From Aselliscus stoliczkanus (Eukaryota > Chordata > Mammalia > Chiroptera > Hipposideridae): a stretch of 64,000 nt of DNA. The translations under genes were made by a program, and so were the position numbers. The number at the start of each line of letters is the position of its first letter. Within the stretch, counting starts at the first letter, position 1. Where the stretch lies: assembly GCA_033961575.1 (NCBI GenBank), contig CM066728.1:29264352-29328351 (forward strand), in the 5' to 3' direction. Below the pieces are notes generated by a model that searched no databases, was not told the origin of the DNA, and was given only the letters and a program-made list of their open reading frames with translations. Positions 12,545-61,331 of the stretch are shown in pieces.

Positions 12545-12705
12545 TGGCTTTCAAACCATGCATCAGACTCACCTAGAAACTTGTGAAAATGGACTGCTGA
12601 TGCAGTAGCTCTGATCTGGGCCCAAGACTTTGCATTCCTAAGAAGTACCAGGATGCTGCTGATGCTGCTAGTTCAATGACCATACTTTGAAAACCAATGC
12701 ATAAA
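12545..12705. mobile_element. hAT-Charlie relic, MER5A-like
   Basis: CATCAGACTCACCTAGAAAC, then GATGCTGCTGATGCTGCTAG, then CTTTGAAAACCA follow the order of the MER5A consensus as I remember it. Confidence 0.65.
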
Positions 12706-14915
12706 TCCCTGTGCTTTAACCTCTGGAAAGATATTAACTTTTCTCAACACATAGCAACTTCAAAGATTCAAAAAATTAGATGAACTGCCAAAACCTTCAA
12801 GAACTCATTTGCAGCTTGCACCAACTCTGGAGATCACAGCTTACATAATCACTTGCTAAAGTCACTCCTGCTGACTCTCTGGCCTTCTAGGTTCTGGACC
12901 CTGCTCGCTTGCCTAGATTTTCAGAATTTTCTAGACTCCTTCTGCTTCACTACTAGACTGTTGTAGCCCTTGTCTCAGTTTTATGGCGCAATGAAGAAAA
13001 AATTTAGACCATTTGCTGAAGGTGGTCAGGATTCCTCTAAAGCACAAGCCCCTTTTAAGAGTTCAGCATTAATTAGCAGTTCAGTAAGTCCCTGTACATT
13101 TTAAAACATCTCCAGACTCATAGGAAGAGGAAGTATTTGATATTAGCTTCCACTATTGCAAATACTGTAATAGCTTGTGAACAAATTCAGAGAGGCAAAA
13201 ACATGTCCTCAATGAGCCTTAGCTGCAATAGATATGGCATAAGGTCAGGAGAGGCGATAATGTGGCTGGGACTCACATCCCCTTTACAGCCATCTGAATT
13301 TATTCCTCCTCATTCCAACCCATTTACGAATGCACTTAAAATATAGCTAAGGTTCCGTTAGAGTCCCTGGCACAAAGGAGGTCTGCAAAAGGAACACTTA
13401 TTTTGGTCATGGAGTGAAATTATGTAATGATTACCTTCTGTCTAATGCTGTACTGGAGACAGTTCAGGGAGCAGCCATGGGTAATCTTTATTAAAAACAA
13501 CAAAACAAAACAAAAAACACTTTCTGAATTACCTTCTCAAAACCAACACAATGATTATGACAACACCAAAGCATATTAACACCTATAATTAGTTTATGGC
13601 AAAGAGCAAAGATTTAAAGTCACAAAACATCTTGGATTAGAAATCACAGCTTGCCTCTTTCACTTGTGCAGTCCCCGTCTCCATATAACAGTGAGAGAGG
13701 AGAATTCAGTTGTTGCAATATCCAAAATGAGGTGGCCATCCAAGCAGCTAAGTACACAAAGAACAGTGTCAGCCATGCTTACCATTCTCTGGTTTCAGCT
13801 CCGTAATATACACTTGCCTTCTCTGAAGTTCTGCAGCCTCTTCCTGTCGCCTTTGGAGAAAGGGACACCTCATATTGCAGAGCAATGAAATTGATATCCA
13901 TCAGCCAGATAGAACAGGGCTCCTCTCTGGGTCCCCCCTGTCTCAGGCATGAGGCCACAGAAGTGAGAAAGGCCTTCGCTTGTCCACACACAGATAAGAG
14001 TGCCAGGAGCTGCCTCTTCTGCTCTCCAGGCACCATCTCCAGCACCTTCCTTCCCTCTCATTAGGAAAAGCTCTCCCATCACCACTTAACACTCGTTGAC
14101 TGATTATACTTTAGGGGGAATGAATTCCAATGCTTCACCTCAACCAGGTGTTTACTTTTATGCATTTTTATCACTGATTACAGATTGAAATGCCTTCTCC
14201 CCTCACAAGTGTTTTAGCCATCAGCAAGTAGATGGAGGGCAAATTTGTAGGGAGCACTTAACCGCTTTCTGGAAATGGAGGAAATGTAGTGGGTGGGAGG
14301 CATCAGCTGGAGGAAAGTGGCACTCCAGTGTTAGGCTCTGGAGCCCTTCCTCCCCCAGCACGAAGATCCCAATTTCCGTGCAGTCTCAGCCTGACTGCAT
14401 TCAGCACCTCCTCTCCTTTCCCACCTCTCAGGCCCACACACTCCAGAGCCAACTACCCAACTGCCAGGTTTCTGGGCCTAGTTGGACAAGTGGGGATGTT
14501 TTTGATTGCTACAAGAAGTGGGGAGTAGACCTAGCATTTCCCAGGCTCCTTTGCTCATCTTTTCAAACTCTGCAGAGGGCGGTGGGTCACTCTATCAAGG
14601 CCTTCTTTAGGTCACACCGATGTCCAGAAATTCCCCTAAATGAGGAGCTTCTGGTAAACAAAATTGAGAAACACAGCTTAGGTCTAAGGCCACAGCATGG
14701 CCTTTTATATCAACCTGCTGTGTCCAAGAAGTCAGGGTGTTATAGAAGAAGTTATAACCGAAAATTCAGGATATCAAGTCAGAGCAGATTCCTTAAAAGG
14801 GAGTGTAGGGGAACCAGCAGTGACACCATCTTTTACTGCAGAGCCATCCATGACGGGACCTGATATTTGGGTGGGTCAGATGTACTGCTTTGCATTACAG
14901 CATGCACATGTATAA
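12706..14915. other. Intergenic; longest open frame has no recognisable domain
   Basis: No exon-like conserved protein could be recognised. The 161-codon open frame at 14378-14863 shows no domain, is overlapped by other random frames, and has no sign of splicing or conservation. Confidence 0.4.
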
Positions 14916-14919
14916 GGAT

Positions 14920-15130
14920 GAGGGGACGAAGTTTTTATGAAAATGTTCAAAAATGTTCAAAAAGGAGAGAGAATGGTATAATCAACTACCATTTCACTTC
15001 AACCATACCTGACTCAGTGGACATTCTATAAGGACATTTTCCTACATAACCACAACAGCATTGCTACCGTTAATAAAATCCCTTGATATCATCTATCAGC
15101 CACTCCATATTCAATCCTGAATTGGAAAGA
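14920..15130 (+). mobile_element. Probable old L1 3'-region fragment
   Basis: ACATTTTCCTACATAACCAC and the ATATCATCTATCAGCCACTC region resemble old L1 3'UTR text. Low-certainty call from memory. Confidence 0.35.
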
Positions 15131-15475
15131 AATGATTTTATTTTGAATGCCTAACAGGAAAACTGATAATATTAAAAAATTGATTATAGTAATGCTGATT
15201 ATAGATACTGAACTACTATCAGAAAGAAACAAATCTTACACTGGGTTTGTTTGGCTGTATTAAAATAGCACAAATTAAAGCAATTTATTCAATTGCTGGA
15301 CATTTATCCCAATGATCACAGATCATAATAACAATTATGCATGTCATTATATGTGCACTGGATTACAGTTGGAATTAAATAAAATGTACAGAAGTAGTAT
15401 AAGAATCTGCTTGCAACTTTATAACAAAATTGTTTACTTCCAAAGAAAATGAATTAACCTAGATAATCTGTGTTC

Positions 15476-15960
15476 AGACCTAGACGTTGTTGAAAACCAG
15501 GTTCTTGGTATCCTCATGGGAAGGAATTCAAGAATGCACTGAATAAGCCAAGCAAGTGGTATATTTATCAAGAAGGGAGAGCGGGCAGGTCTGGAGAACA
15601 GCAGCTGCCCCAAAGAACAAAGAGGTGTAGGAATTGATTACTCTTAAAATGAGGGCATGACATATTCAAGTTTTAGGGGTGGCATCGTTACAGGCATTCT
15701 TAGGTGGGCCCTCACTGGCCACTCTTTCCCATCGGAAAGAGGGATTTTTGTCTTTATTTGGTTCTTGCCGGAACTGTCATGGCGGCACAGTGGGTGGAGA
15801 TTTTCCTTAATTACAATGCTAATAATATAATTCATTATAATTAGAGTTCACCTTGAGGGTCAAGATGGCATCCTGGATCTGCTCTCGGCCACTGAAATCT
15901 AGTTCTGGCTGGCCTGGTTGCTGTACTTTTTAAGGATGATTTCATCTCCTCCTTCTTTTG
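15476..15960 (-). mobile_element. Probable LTR of an endogenous retrovirus-like element, reverse orientation
   Basis: A block of moderate GC with LTR-like character: GAACAGCAGCTGCCCCAAAG, TCACTGGCCACTCTTTCCCA and GGGTCAAGATGGCATCC. No gag, pol or env lies nearby, so it would be a solo LTR. I could not define TG/CA ends or a duplication. Confidence 0.4.
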
Positions 15961-17320
15961 TCTCCCCTTACCTCTTCCTTCCCTTCCTACCCCTCTCTCC
16001 CTGTGGCCCTATTCTTTCTGCCCACAGTAACACAGGGAGATGTAGTTGATATCAGGAGTACAAAAAAAGATTTTCATCAAACTCCTGACAACCTTCTCTC
16101 ATTACCTTTGCCATGATATAGTATGCTCTTAGCTAGGTGAGAAAAGTGATGATACGAAACTTCAGCACAATTACAGAAAATGCAATTGTTCTGAGATCTC
16201 TTTTCATATGAAAATCATAGAACCTGAAGGACTAGCTTTATATACGGTAGCTGTTTAATAACTCCTCTCCTCCTCCTACTCTCTAAGCCCACCTCAATTT
16301 TCAGGTGAGGGTTCAGAAAGCTGACCTTGAGACAATTACTTATGAGTCAGTTTGTCATGTGGGAAACGCTGAAGGCTTTCTGCGACGTTATTGTACTACC
16401 TGCACAATAAATTTGCACAAACCCTTCTGCAAAAACGGAAGGAGGAAGGGAGGATGAAAAGAGGGAGGGTGGAATATGCTTGGAAGTGAACTCCCTGAAA
16501 CCAAAGCTTTCGTGAGCTTTTTAAAGATTTTAAGGCTGACAGCCCAGCTTACCTATACCATGGCAGCAATAAAGGGAATATAATTATACTCAACAAAAGC
16601 CACCTGCATTTTGAAGTTGCCCTAAATTTAAAGCTTCTGGGAGACTTAATTAAACTTAATGAAAACCATAACTGCTAAACAAAGATGTATTATTGTAGCT
16701 CCCACTTAGTTATTCCTGAGGAAATTAAGTAGCAATCATGGAGACTTCCCTCAGTTTTCACATTTAAACCTCTGGATATTAGCACCCAAAGTTTATAACT
16801 AAGATAATGCTCTCTTCTTTTCATTAGCTACTAACATTGTCAAACTACTCACTTGTTCCTATAGAAAGAAAGAAAAACAGAACTAGAAGGAAAAAGGAGA
16901 AAAGAACCAAGTACAGCAAAGTTATCCTGAGTGTGAAATAGGGGTATTAATCTTAACTGGTTTCCCATCTCTTGAGCCCCTCCAGCACCCCATCTCCCGC
17001 CACCCCCAGTGGCATTTCCTTTGTTTTTAAAAGAATTGTATATTATTTGCCACTGCAGTGTAAGGGCCTGGTTAATTCAGATCAAGATGGATGTCTTACA
17101 GACATCCTTTAGCAACAGGACATGTTGCTTGTTTGCTTCTATGGTAATCGAACTTAACTTAATCTATTTAAATATAGAAACAACAATGATCTTTTTCATG
17201 GACATTAGCAACACACTGGTAGAGGTACAGTGAAAGCTGACCAGACAGAGACTTTCTCTAGGACCACGACAGGGAGGAGATGAAGTGATCTTCACAAAGG
17301 GCCACCAAACAGTCCCCTAC
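15961..17320. other. Intergenic, nothing recognised
   Basis: Contains a purine-rich patch at about 16430-16475. No gene or clear repeat. Confidence 0.4.
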
Positions 17321-17510
17321 AGGGCGCTCAGCTATTAAATGTGAATCAGAATCCCCTGGAGGGCTTGTTAAAACACAGATTGCTCGACCCACCCCAAGAT
17401 ACAGATTCAGTGGGTCTGGAGAGGGGCGCAAAACCTGCCTCTTCAACCTATTCCTAGGAGATGCTGATACTTCTGGCCCAGAGACCATGTTTTTGAAAAC
17501 CACTAGTCGA
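17321..17510. mobile_element. MER5A-type hAT relic
   Basis: GAATCAGAATCCCCTGGAGG, GGCTTGTTAAAACACAGATT, GATTCAGTGGGTCTGGAG and GAAAACCACTAG in this order match MER5A. Confidence 0.8.
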
Positions 17511-18114
17511 AAACATAGTGTCTCAAACATTTAGAAAACTGGGGCATTATTTAGGAAATAGTTTGGTTTGGGGTGAATCCAATCCCCAAAGCAGAATATA
17601 GTGTTGAGAAAACTAGCCGCCAATGATAAGAGGTAGGTGGGTAATGGTTGAGTGCCAGAAATCTGCCCTATAAAGGCAGGCCCATCACAGCCCCTGAGGA
17701 ATCAAGTCTTGCCCTGCGAAGGTGCACAGAGCCAGAGGGGCTCCAACAGCCACAATCCAGCTGCTGGAATCAGAGCAGGACCTTGGTCCTTAAGGGAACC
17801 AGCCAACATATTGTGGAAGGTTCCTGAGGGCGGAGGAATGAATTTGGGACAGACAGCTTCAGAGCAGGGAGCATTTCCTACCCACGAGAAAGACGACTGG
17901 TCTGCTGGTTCCCTCCCTCTCCTGGCATCAAATCTTTGACAGTGGAAACGCCCATTCCCCACCCCCACACAAATTCTTGCCCACAGGTGCTCTGGGTCTT
18001 AACAATTCCTATATAATTAATTATCTGAATCACTGAACTCTACACTCATATGTCTACATTTAGAGTATTATCTGCACCAATTTAATGAATCATAGAACAC
18101 AGACTATAAGGTGA

Positions 18115-18312
18115 TGTTATAATAACACTTTCATATTCATTTTCATTTAATTCTTAAGACAACCCCTTGAGATGTGCCAAAGACCATCCAAGAGAAGGGA
18201 TTCTTCTGCCTCACACAGCCAGCCCTCAGGCCCACCACTGTGTGAAGCCTCCTGATTCTAAGACTGGCGTCCTGACTTCAAGTCCAATGTTCCCATTAGA
18301 CTACATTCCCTC
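18115..18312 (-). mobile_element. MIR-like SINE relic
   Basis: Antisense MIR order: TTTAATTCTTAAGACAACCC, then CACACAGCCAG, then CTGACTTCAAGTCCA. Ancient and diverged. Confidence 0.45.
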
Positions 18313-18331
18313 CCTTTTAAAAAAGGATTTG

Positions 18332-18430
18332 CGGGCCGGCTGAGTGGCGCGGTGGTTAAGCGCTGGCTTAGGAAGCCAGGGGCCCCGGTTCGGTCCCACA
18401 TATGAGGGCCAGTGATACTGCCCTCAAAAA
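18332..18430 (+). mobile_element. Short-form SINE (tRNA-like head plus A tail)
   Basis: GGGCCGGCTGAGTGGCGCGG through CCACATATGAGGGCCAGTG, ending ATACTGCCCTC and then A10. Near-duplications AAAAGGATTTGC and AAAATGGTTTTGC flank it. The long SINE body is absent. Confidence 0.9.
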
Positions 18431-18439
18431 AAAAATGGT

Positions 18440-19440
18440 TTTGCACCAACTCTACAGAACAGGAAAAATCGAATCTCTCCTGCTTCATTAAGCAAAACCC
18501 AAAATCAACAAATCATTCCAGGAAACAAGTTTCATCATCCCACAAATTTTCTAACAGTGCCATTTTCTTAAAGGAAGTCCTTTCCTGTCTTAGGAAAAAT
18601 AGAGCTCTCCCTCATTAGAGGTAACCAAGTAAAAGCTGTACAATCACTTGCCAGGTACATTAAAAAGGAATTCACACATCCAGTGGGATGGATATTGACT
18701 GATGCTATTGATTCTAAATTCTCTTCATTTCTCTTATCAGGCTACATTTCAAAAAAACAGACAACACCCCTATCACTCTTTCTGTAATTTTTATGTTTCA
18801 AATGTTTCTGTGGGAACTGTAATTTCAAAAGACAAGGAAAACTCAGTATTTTCATTGCAACGGATAACATAAATGACCATGTATTTTTTCATACTTGCCA
18901 GTTAGTTTATTTTTGACAAGTTAAAGTACACGATGTTTTTTCCAGAATCCATGAGTTGCTTACCAGGAATTCCAAACCTAGAACAATGCTAGTACTTCAT
19001 AATCCCAAGTGTGTGTGTATTTCTTGCCCAATGGTACCCCGACTATCTGAAAGTGTTTTTGTTTTTGTTTTTTTTATCTTTTCTGATGCATTTTCTCCTT
19101 TTCTTTCCATTGCACACCCTGTAAACTTTTTAAATAAATGTCCGTAGGCATCAACTGTGATACTTATTAAAAAATCTTGCAGTTTTAATAGAATCATCTT
19201 TTTTATTCTGCTTGTTAAACCCATTAGAAGTACAGCTACATTAATATTTGAAATGGAAAGCCCATCAAAGCAACATGCCACATTGACTTAGGAGTTGAAT
19301 GAGCTGTGTTAGACTCCTGGTGCCATTACCTCCTAACACTGTGACTTTGGGAAGGTTTCCTCTTTGGAAAAAAATGCTGAAAAGTGCACATAACTCATAG
19401 GAATAAAATGTAATTATGTAGGTGGAGCACCAGCATAATG
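18440..19440. other. Intergenic, nothing recognised
   Basis: About 1 kb of AT-rich sequence without a supported gene or clear repeat. Confidence 0.4.
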
Positions 19441-19454
19441 GATAAGGCGGCAGC

Positions 19455-19660
19455 CTTTTACAGTGATTAAGTACAAAGATGGCCAGTACCCAAATCCTCG
19501 ATCTGCCATTTAATTGCACTATGATCTTGAGCAAGTTACTTAACCTTCCCAAGCCTGTTTCTTCATCTTTATAATGAGGCTAATGATACCAGCTACCTCA
19601 TCAGCTTGTGGTAAGGATTAGCTGGAAGGATAGTTATAAAACCTCTGGCAGAGGGTGCTG
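19455..19660 (+). mobile_element. MIR relic
   Basis: TCTTGAGCAAGTTACTTAAC, then TGTTTCTTCATCTTTATAAT, then GAGGATTAG-like text, the MIR core order. Confidence 0.7.
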
Positions 19661-20418
19661 CAGATGGTGGGCACAAGGGCACCAGCTCCCTTCCCTAGCA
19701 TCCTTTCCCAAGCTATCTCTGTATCTTCCTACTCACTTCTCCCTGACTTGTCATCCTACTTTGCCTAGAAGGAAACAAATACACGTAAGCTAGAGGCAGA
19801 ATTCCTCTCAGGGAGAGAAACCTTTTTCTTTAGCCATATACACTGAAACCCTCGTTGGCTCTGAATAGAGGCCCTGCAATGGCCTAGCTGAGAAACAACT
19901 AAACTGTTGTATATAATAAAGTAGGAGTTTAGAGCTTCTGGAGGAATGGGAGGCACAGGCGGGCAGATTTCAGAGGAGTCAGCCTGTCTGCAGCTTTTCA
20001 ACCATGGCAGTGGCCAAAAGAATCAGGATGTCTACTGTACTCTACAAGTCCCCTGCTGGGCTAAGGCTGTGAAGTAAACCCTTTATGTAAATCCTATTGC
20101 TTCAGTAATGGTCTAGTGCACATAATTTCCTTGAATGTGTCGTTTGGGGGAAAACAGCAATAAAAATGAATGCTGTTCCACATTTAGTCAATGCGTGATA
20201 AGAGAGTAGCTGAATAAGGTGAGAGATTGATTCATTCAATGAAATCAGAAAATCATATCAAAGGTGATTAGAAAGCCATCAAAAGCCCCACAGGATAGTT
20301 GAACATGTTGGTGGGGACACTGGATTTCTTACTGTAAGCAGATGGGGACTCTTTCGACTTAAATATTACATAAGAGGTGACCAATAGGGCTTGAAAAATT
20401 GGGCTCCCACCACCTTTA

Positions 20419-20565
20419 CCCCACTGAGATGGCTCAGTTGGTTAAGAGCTTGCTCTAGAGTGCAAGCTCTGAGCAACAGGGTTGCCAGTTTGATTCCTGG
20501 CCGGAGCTGAGCTGCCAATAGGTGGCAGAATGGCTCAGGTAAAAAAATAAAATAAAAAAATAAAA
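20419..20565 (+). mobile_element. tRNA-derived SINE, short variant with a different head
   Basis: GAGATGGCTCAGTTGGTTAAGA, the CTCTGAGCAACAGGGTTGCC loop and GGAGCTGAGCTGCCAATAGG, then an AAATA-rich tail. Related to the head of the 55799 element rather than to the GTGGCGCGGTGG type. Confidence 0.8.
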
Positions 20566-20954
20566 CAGATCAAAGATAAAGGAGCTTCTGTGGTACAAGT
20601 AGTTATATAATACCCAGCCTTCTCCTACTTCACCTTACATTAGGGAATTTTCTAGAATTCCAAAATTATAGTCAAAATATTGTTAGCTTTAAAGAAACAG
20701 CCCTCTTCTGAGCTCCATTCACCTTAATTAGGCTTAGTTCACACTAACCTAAAATTTTCTGCTCTTCAGAAAATCACTTTCCATAACTTCCAGCTTTTAA
20801 GGTTTCTCAACTTCCGAATTTCCCTGGAATTGGGTTATAATTTAGTTTTGCTGCAATATTTATTGACCTAAAGGACAAAATTAATGTTGGGGTGGTATTG
20901 TTATTAGATTATTACTCATATCTATTTCTCTCCAATATAAAATTCAGCTTTCTC

Positions 20955-21159
20955 GTGAGCGGCTGGCAGCTGGCATGAGCTGCTGTGAGCCACCATGAGC
21001 AGCCATCCAGAGGCCGGTGACCGATCTGCCTCACCTGGTAAGAGCGCAATGGTGATACCAACATGGGCCAGTGAAGTGACATCCTCCACAACTAAAGAAC
21101 AAAAGAACAGCAACTTGTCTGTTCCCCTCCCGCAATTCCCCAATTTTTTTTTTTTTTTA
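20955..21159 (+). mobile_element. 5'-truncated long-form SINE
   Basis: Only the 3' half is present (GAGCGGCTGGCAGCTGGC to CAATTCCCCAA plus a T/A run). Approximate duplications AAATTCAGCTTTCTC (20940-20954) and AAAATCAACTTTCTC (21160-21174) indicate truncation at insertion. The canonical AATAAAATC tail is replaced by a run of T. Confidence 0.75.
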
Positions 21160-21179
21160 AAAATCAACTTTCTCAGATT

Positions 21180-22555
21180 ATTTGCTTTAAAAATATACAA
21201 AGTTCTGTGAGAAGTCAGAAATTGTTCTACCAGTGTTGGTTAAGAACAGCTTTGCATAAGTGACACACTTGGGACAAGGAGTTTACCAGGTGATGAGTTA
21301 AAAAGTAATTTAGGAGAGCAAAAGAGCCTTAGGGGGGAACAGTTGTGATTTGGCTCCCCAGGACTCTAAAATTTCCTGATTATCAAACCTGATTTGCTCT
21401 CAGGCCACTTAGGTGCAGCTGATTCTATCAGTTCAGAAAAGAGTTAACATGTCCGGCCTAAGACTAGTATCTTTAGGTTTCCTTGCAAAGTTGCCTTGCC
21501 TGGCATCTGGGAATTTCGATTTCAGGAGGGTTCCTTCCCATTCCCTCACTGAGAAGCGTGGCTCTCTATACCCAAACTGTACAAACAATATGGCTTATAC
21601 TAAATACCTGCTTTCATCTTAGGAGTCTCAGATTTCGGTAGGTGCTCTGGCAGAAGCAGCCCATGTGACCAGCCTCCCAGTTAAAACCTTGGACACTGAG
21701 TCTTGGTAGACATTTCATATCTGTTGTCACAATGTGATGCTGGGGGAATTAAGTGTGTTCTGTGTGACTCCCTGGGGAGAAAACTCTGGGAAGCTTGTTC
21801 CTGATTTCCTCTGGACAGTCACTCCATCCTGGCTTTTCCCCTTTTCTGATTTTGCTTGGCATAGTTTTGCTGTAATAAATCATAGTCATGAATAGGGCAA
21901 TTTGCTGAGTCCTGTGAGTCCTCCTGGCAAAGTATCCAAGTGAGGGAAGTCATGGGGATCCCCAACTCACCGTCCTCAGCTACATGTACGGGTCCTGGCA
22001 CCTGCAGCTAAGGATAGTGATAGGCAGGCCAATGAGCATATCCAACACCTGTGGCGGCGGTGGTGAGTTCAGGGATTGATTTGTAACCCAGTCACAGCCA
22101 GTGAGACCACATGAGGCCTTTGCTGGGGCTTCTGAGAGAACCCAGTCCTCTCTCCTCCGCTGGGCGATGTGGGGTGGGGCTGTGTGGCCGCACTTGCAGG
22201 CTGCCTTCTTGTGACCACAGGAGTAACGGAGTTGATGGTGAGGTCTCCATGGGGAGCTGGTGGATAAAGCCGGCAGACAGATGGCAACAAACTGGGCCTA
22301 GATGACACTAAATCACTTGACCAAGTTCCTTTAGCCAGTCCTATCCTTCCAGATGTTGTTTCAGTTATGTGGGTAACTGAAACATAACTGCCTATTTGAA
22401 CTGGTTTTATTACTTGCAACTGAAAGAATTCCAACTGATAGAACTTTGAACCATGCTAAAGAGTCTGACAGTAAGATGACCAGTTGGAATCTTCACAGGT
22501 TTTTCAGTTGGGAAGTCTCATGTTCAGAAGGCCCCTCGGGAGGGCGGTGACCATT
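21180..22555. other. Intergenic, nothing recognised
   Basis: No gene or clear repeat found. A somewhat GC-rich patch lies at 22040-22260, too small to be called a CpG island. Confidence 0.4.
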
Positions 22556-22559
22556 AGAA

Positions 22560-23120
22560 AACCATTAAAATGAGCTAACCAGTATGAGAGCATATTTGGA
22601 TAGTGGTTTCAGAGAATAAAATCCTTAAATATTCAGGAAACAGAAGTGACAAAAATTGGTGAAAGATTAAATGTGGAATGTGAGGAACCAAAAAATCAAA
22701 GATGACTCTGGTTTCTTAGCTTAGGCAATAGGTGATGGTTTTAAGTACGATAAAAATAGGAATAATTGCAGATTTAGGGGTGGATAGGAAGATTACATAT
22801 TTACTTGTTACTTTGGACATGTATCTGTAGTAACTATATGACAACAGTTCAGTAATGATTTGAAACTATGGGTGGAACTGTGGAATTATGGAGAGATGAG
22901 AGCTGAAGATACAGATTAGGAATGATGGCAGTGAAACTATGAGAATAGAGGAAATCATCTAGGAAGAAAATGTCTACCAAAAGGAGAAAGCTGAAACCTC
23001 AATAAAAAATCCTGAAATGATAGGCAGGAAGAAAAAAATTACAAGAGAGTCAAGTATAAATGATAGATTAACCCATAGTAATCTCATTAAGAAGTTAATA
23101 TATTTCTCACTGGAGGATAA
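22560..23120 (+). repeat. Diverged ancient interspersed repeat, class unassigned
   Basis: Runs such as AAAGATGACTCTGGTTTCTTAG, and GGACATG text in a G/A-rich sense strand, recall a common mammalian repeat that also seems present at 27385-28640. Class not named. Confidence 0.35.
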
Positions 23121-23181
23121 AAGGGGAGTAAAGAATTGAGGGTGGTGCAGTCTACAATATTACATATTATAGAAAGGTTAA

Positions 23182-23306
23182 TTAACACATTTTTTGCGGG
23201 AAACGAGTAAACTCGTCATATAGCTTTTTATGCCCGATTACAAAGTGAATGTGGGAAACGAGTAAACTCGTCATATAGCTTTTCATGCCCACTTACAAAG
23301 TGTTAA
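23182..23306. mobile_element. piggyBac-like MITE bounded by TTAA
   Basis: 125 bp between TTAA at 23182 and TTAA at 23303. Ends read TTAACAC inward from both sides. The interior is two 55-bp near-identical units (23196-23250, 23251-23305), each with the palindrome ACGAGTAAACTCGT. No coding capacity. Confidence 0.75.
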
Positions 23307-23309
23307 GAG

Positions 23310-24689
23310 CATAAGTACTAACAGAGCAGCAGCTGCTAAATCTGGATACCAGTAGCTCCCTGACCTTTAAGAGTGACAGAGATGAGTTAGCAAGGTAATT
23401 AAAACATTGCTTTCTTAACATGTTTTGGTACCTAAGGTATATGTTCCACACATCATTAATGTGCGGTGGCATTCGATTAATTTCAATATGCTATTTCTAT
23501 TTGGAAGGACACTAAGGTTTTCCAAGCTCAACAGGTTCAATACCTATTCTAAAAGACAAACATCAGAAGACTGCTATTGTTTATTTAATTCAATTGGCAT
23601 AACAATGGATCATTCTGAATTAAAGTTAATTGTATAACACCACACACAGCTCACCAGAGTAAGGCACAATTGCCAGATAGGTAACTTTTCTTCTATGCCC
23701 TTCCACATATCCTGCTCATTCATTAAATCAATAATAATCTATCAAGGTCTTCTACTGTGTTCTAGCACTGTGCTAAACATTACAATTCTAAATTTCTGAG
23801 ACCTTCTCCCTTGATCCCTAATATCTATTTCCCTGAATCTTGTTTCCTGAACTAAAGTGCTGTGCTAGGCGCCCAGAAGCCCTAGTCACACTGAAGACAC
23901 ATTCCCCCAGCTGCTGGGAAGATGGTCAACTGGCTATCAGGACACTCCAGGAATTGCTTGCTGTTCTGCCCAAGGTCATGGCCCCTTTACAGGGCAGGCC
24001 ATAATCAGTGACTAGTTAGCTCTGGAAAGGACATCCCAGCTTCAGAGCTCCCCCAAAGATCTGCTAAGGCCTTGTGGGAACTGCCCCGCAGCCTAACTTC
24101 TCCCTCTGCCTAGCCTGGCTTCCTTACCTTATAGTCAGCCACTGGCCTACCCTCCACCCCTCTGCGTGTTGATCCCAAGAACACTTCCAAATAACTTTCC
24201 TGCCCACGAATCTACATCTCAAAGTCTGCTTCTCAGGGAACTCAGCCTGTAACACCCACCCACGCAAACATATTCTCTTCAGTTGTGCTCCATGATTGAA
24301 ACTTACTCTATTCCTGACCTGAGCACCCCATTTCCTGATCACCTCGGCAGCAAATCCATCAAAAGAGCCTTTCCTCAGCATACATCATCTGAGCTAAATG
24401 TTGGGGAAAACAGTGGTATGACGCCACTTGCTAGTGACCATCTTATGATTGAAGATTACTCATTAAGGAAGCTATGTATTTGGTAGATTTACAAGCATTA
24501 GATGAAAAGTAAATTTCTAGCAAAACAGGGAGAAGAATAAAGAAAACTATTTGGGAACACAAAAACCATTCTGTTGCCTTAGAGCAGAACACTATCAGAG
24601 CAAAGTGTGACAAGCATGTACAGACAGGAAAATTCACATTAAAACTGGGGTATCAATAACTTAGAGAACAGAAAATAACAAGACAAAGT
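23310..24689. other. Intergenic downstream of HSD17B4
   Basis: No gene recognised. The block at about 23860-24260 (for example CATCTCAAAGTCTGCTTCTC) has the look of an old LTR-type repeat, but I cannot name it. Confidence 0.35.
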
Positions 24690-25021
24690 GTAGAAGGCAT
24701 CAAAGGGGCCTTTATTCATTTGAGTTTCCTTTCAGTTTATAAATGCTATCACAATTCTAAAGAGCCTAGTGTCTGGATGAACATATTTTTATTATGAAGG
24801 TAAGATCTAAGAAGGATAATTCTTAGCCAGCTTACAGTTCCTTGGAAAAATAATAACATGAAAATTTAGTAGAAAATGAAAATCTGAAAAGTTATCTGAA
24901 ATCTGAAAATGTTAAGCAATTTCCCCTGCATCTTAGTTTTGAGCACAATTTGCTGAATCATTAGTGCATATCTGGGTAAAGAGAGCGTTTTGTGATTTTT
25001 GTTAATCATGGAGTATGTCCT
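24690..25021 (-). other. HSD17B4: HSD17B4 3'UTR with two candidate poly(A) signals
   Basis: Sequence after the TGA stop in transcript direction. On the minus strand, AATAAA occurs at 24788-24793 and again at 24711-24716. The two would give 3'UTRs of about 250 and 330 nt. The end point used here assumes cleavage about 20 nt after the second signal. No cDNA is available to choose between them. Confidence 0.6.

Positions 25022-61331
<36,310 letters not shown>

Noticed and set aside
14378..14863. 161-codon open frame on the plus strand
   Set aside because: No recognisable domain, low-complexity start, other frames also open, no sign of splice structure or conservation.
23196..23305. CRISPR-like repeat pair
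   Set aside because: Two directly abutting 55-bp units without spacers, in a TTAA-bounded transposon of a mammal.
1..24689. A second protein-coding gene downstream of HSD17B4 (for example FAM170A, next gene in human)
   Set aside because: No exon of it could be recognised. In human it lies further away than this window reaches.
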